Position numbers and translations under genes: made by a program. Shown here one piece after another: positions 63,663 through 64,000 of a stretch of DNA of 64,000 bases (position 1 is its first letter; every line of letters begins with the position of its first letter). Location of the stretch: positions 62,001 through 126,000 of the forward strand of contig JAFGTS010000022.1 of the NCBI GenBank assembly GCA_016933965.1, written 5' to 3'. This DNA comes from Deltaproteobacteria bacterium (GTDB lineage Bacteria > Desulfobacterota > Syntrophia > Syntrophales > UBA2210). Under the pieces are notes generated by a model. It was not told where the DNA came from, ran no database searches, and saw only the letters and a list, made by a program, of their open reading frames with translations.

Positions 63663-64000
63663 ATGACAATACGAGATATTGTATCAAGAAACAAAGCGCG
63701 AAGGAACCTTCCGGCCCGGCGTGAGGAAGACCATCCTTTCTTCTCGCTGCAGCGCCAGATGAACGATCTCTTTGATTCCTTCTTTCACAACTTCGATGTC
63801 GCCCCCCTAAGGGAATTCGGTGAGTGGTACGGTGATTTCTCGCCGAGCATAGACATCAAGGAAAGCAGCAAGGAGATCACCGTTCACGCGGAACTCCCCG
63901 GAATGGATGAGAAAGACATTGAGGTGCTCCTGGCGGGCAATACACTGACCCTGAAGGGTGAGAAGAAGGAAGAGAAGGAAGAGAAGAACGAAAGCTCCTG
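63663..64000 (+). CDS. Hsp20 family small heat shock protein 3, partial (runs off right edge)
   Basis: About 112 residues are visible. The N-terminus has FFSLQRQMNDLFDSFFHNF, and the alpha-crystallin domain begins SPSIDIKESSKEITVHAEL followed by PGMDEKDIEVLLAGNTLTLKG. The C-terminal part and the stop codon are outside the window. ATG 63,663 follows AAAGGAGGGATTTAA. It is the longest N-terminus of the three and belongs to the more common bacterial Hsp20 class. Confidence 0.9.
   Translation, partial: MTIRDIVSRNKARRNLPARREEDHPFFSLQRQMNDLFDSFFHNFDVAPLREFGEWYGDFSPSIDIKESSKEITVHAELPGMDEKDIEVLLAGNTLTLKGEKKEEKEEKNESS

Overview
The window reads as chromosomal DNA of a mid-to-high-GC, anaerobic Gram-negative bacterium. 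The best fit is a Desulfobacterota (deltaproteobacterial) syntroph or fermenter of the Syntrophales type; this is inferred from gene content, because no marker gene was compared. Supporting features are acyl-CoA ligase, acyl-CoA dehydrogenase and thiolase genes, LptF/LptG (outer membrane), a Na+-translocating decarboxylase beta subunit, an FNR-type regulator with a perfect FNR box, a pyruvoyl-dependent arginine decarboxylase, and two genes interrupted by an in-frame UGA that look like selenoprotein genes. I see no phage, IS element, CRISPR array or rRNA.

Layout. (a) 1-10.6 kb, minus strand: an uninterrupted ten-gene operon, read from 10,579 down to the left edge: SCP2-like protein, two DUF2148 Cys-cluster proteins, acyl-CoA ligase, acyl-CoA dehydrogenase, thiolase, a C-GCAxxG-C-C selenoprotein, NAD-dependent epimerase/dehydrogenase, SDR, and a ThDP-dependent lyase/decarboxylase cut by the window edge. 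It looks like a dedicated catabolic route for an unidentified acyl or lipid substrate. (b) 11.3-16.8 kb: gamma-carbonic-anhydrase-like protein, two TIGR04076-like proteins, a paralogue of the acyl-CoA ligase, AhpD-like, cupin and VOC proteins, and a second selenoprotein (peroxiredoxin-like). (c) 16.9-22.6 kb: zinc-ribbon/SPFH pair, Fe-S uracil-DNA glycosylase, CoA-disulfide-reductase-like flavoprotein divergent from an FNR-type regulator, and a relic of a gene tail. (d) 22.7-26.4 kb: split transketolase, SCP2-like protein and epimerase operon. (e) 26.4-34.6 kb: Zn alcohol dehydrogenase, acyl-CoA synthetase relic, tRNA-fMet, histidine kinase with a response regulator/cyclase, and a PHP, metallophosphatase, agmatinase, arginine decarboxylase cluster. 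(f) 34.8-39.4 kb: lptF-lptG, tRNA-Gln, and an orphan OadG/OadB pair in which OadB carries an inserted barrel domain. (g) 39.4-44.1 kb: trehalose synthesis genes and an MscS channel. (h) 44.3-52.8 kb: glnS, DUF502-metK-ahcY, panC-panD, tsaD-rsmA. (i) 52.9-60.7 kb: nadB and a glycine cleavage operon with an embedded acyl-CoA dehydrogenase. (j) 60.7-64 kb: FGE-like lipoprotein, Fe-S protein and three tandem Hsp20 genes.

The strongest observations are the two UGA-containing genes. In each, the UGA falls exactly where the family has its catalytic or first conserved Cys, the frame continues through it, and a hairpin with bacterial SECIS geometry follows. Standard gene calling would start both proteins downstream of the UGA and lose the redox centre. 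Next in interest are the ten-gene catabolic operon containing one of these selenoproteins, the altered OadB, the acyl-CoA dehydrogenase inside the gcv operon, and two degraded gene tails.
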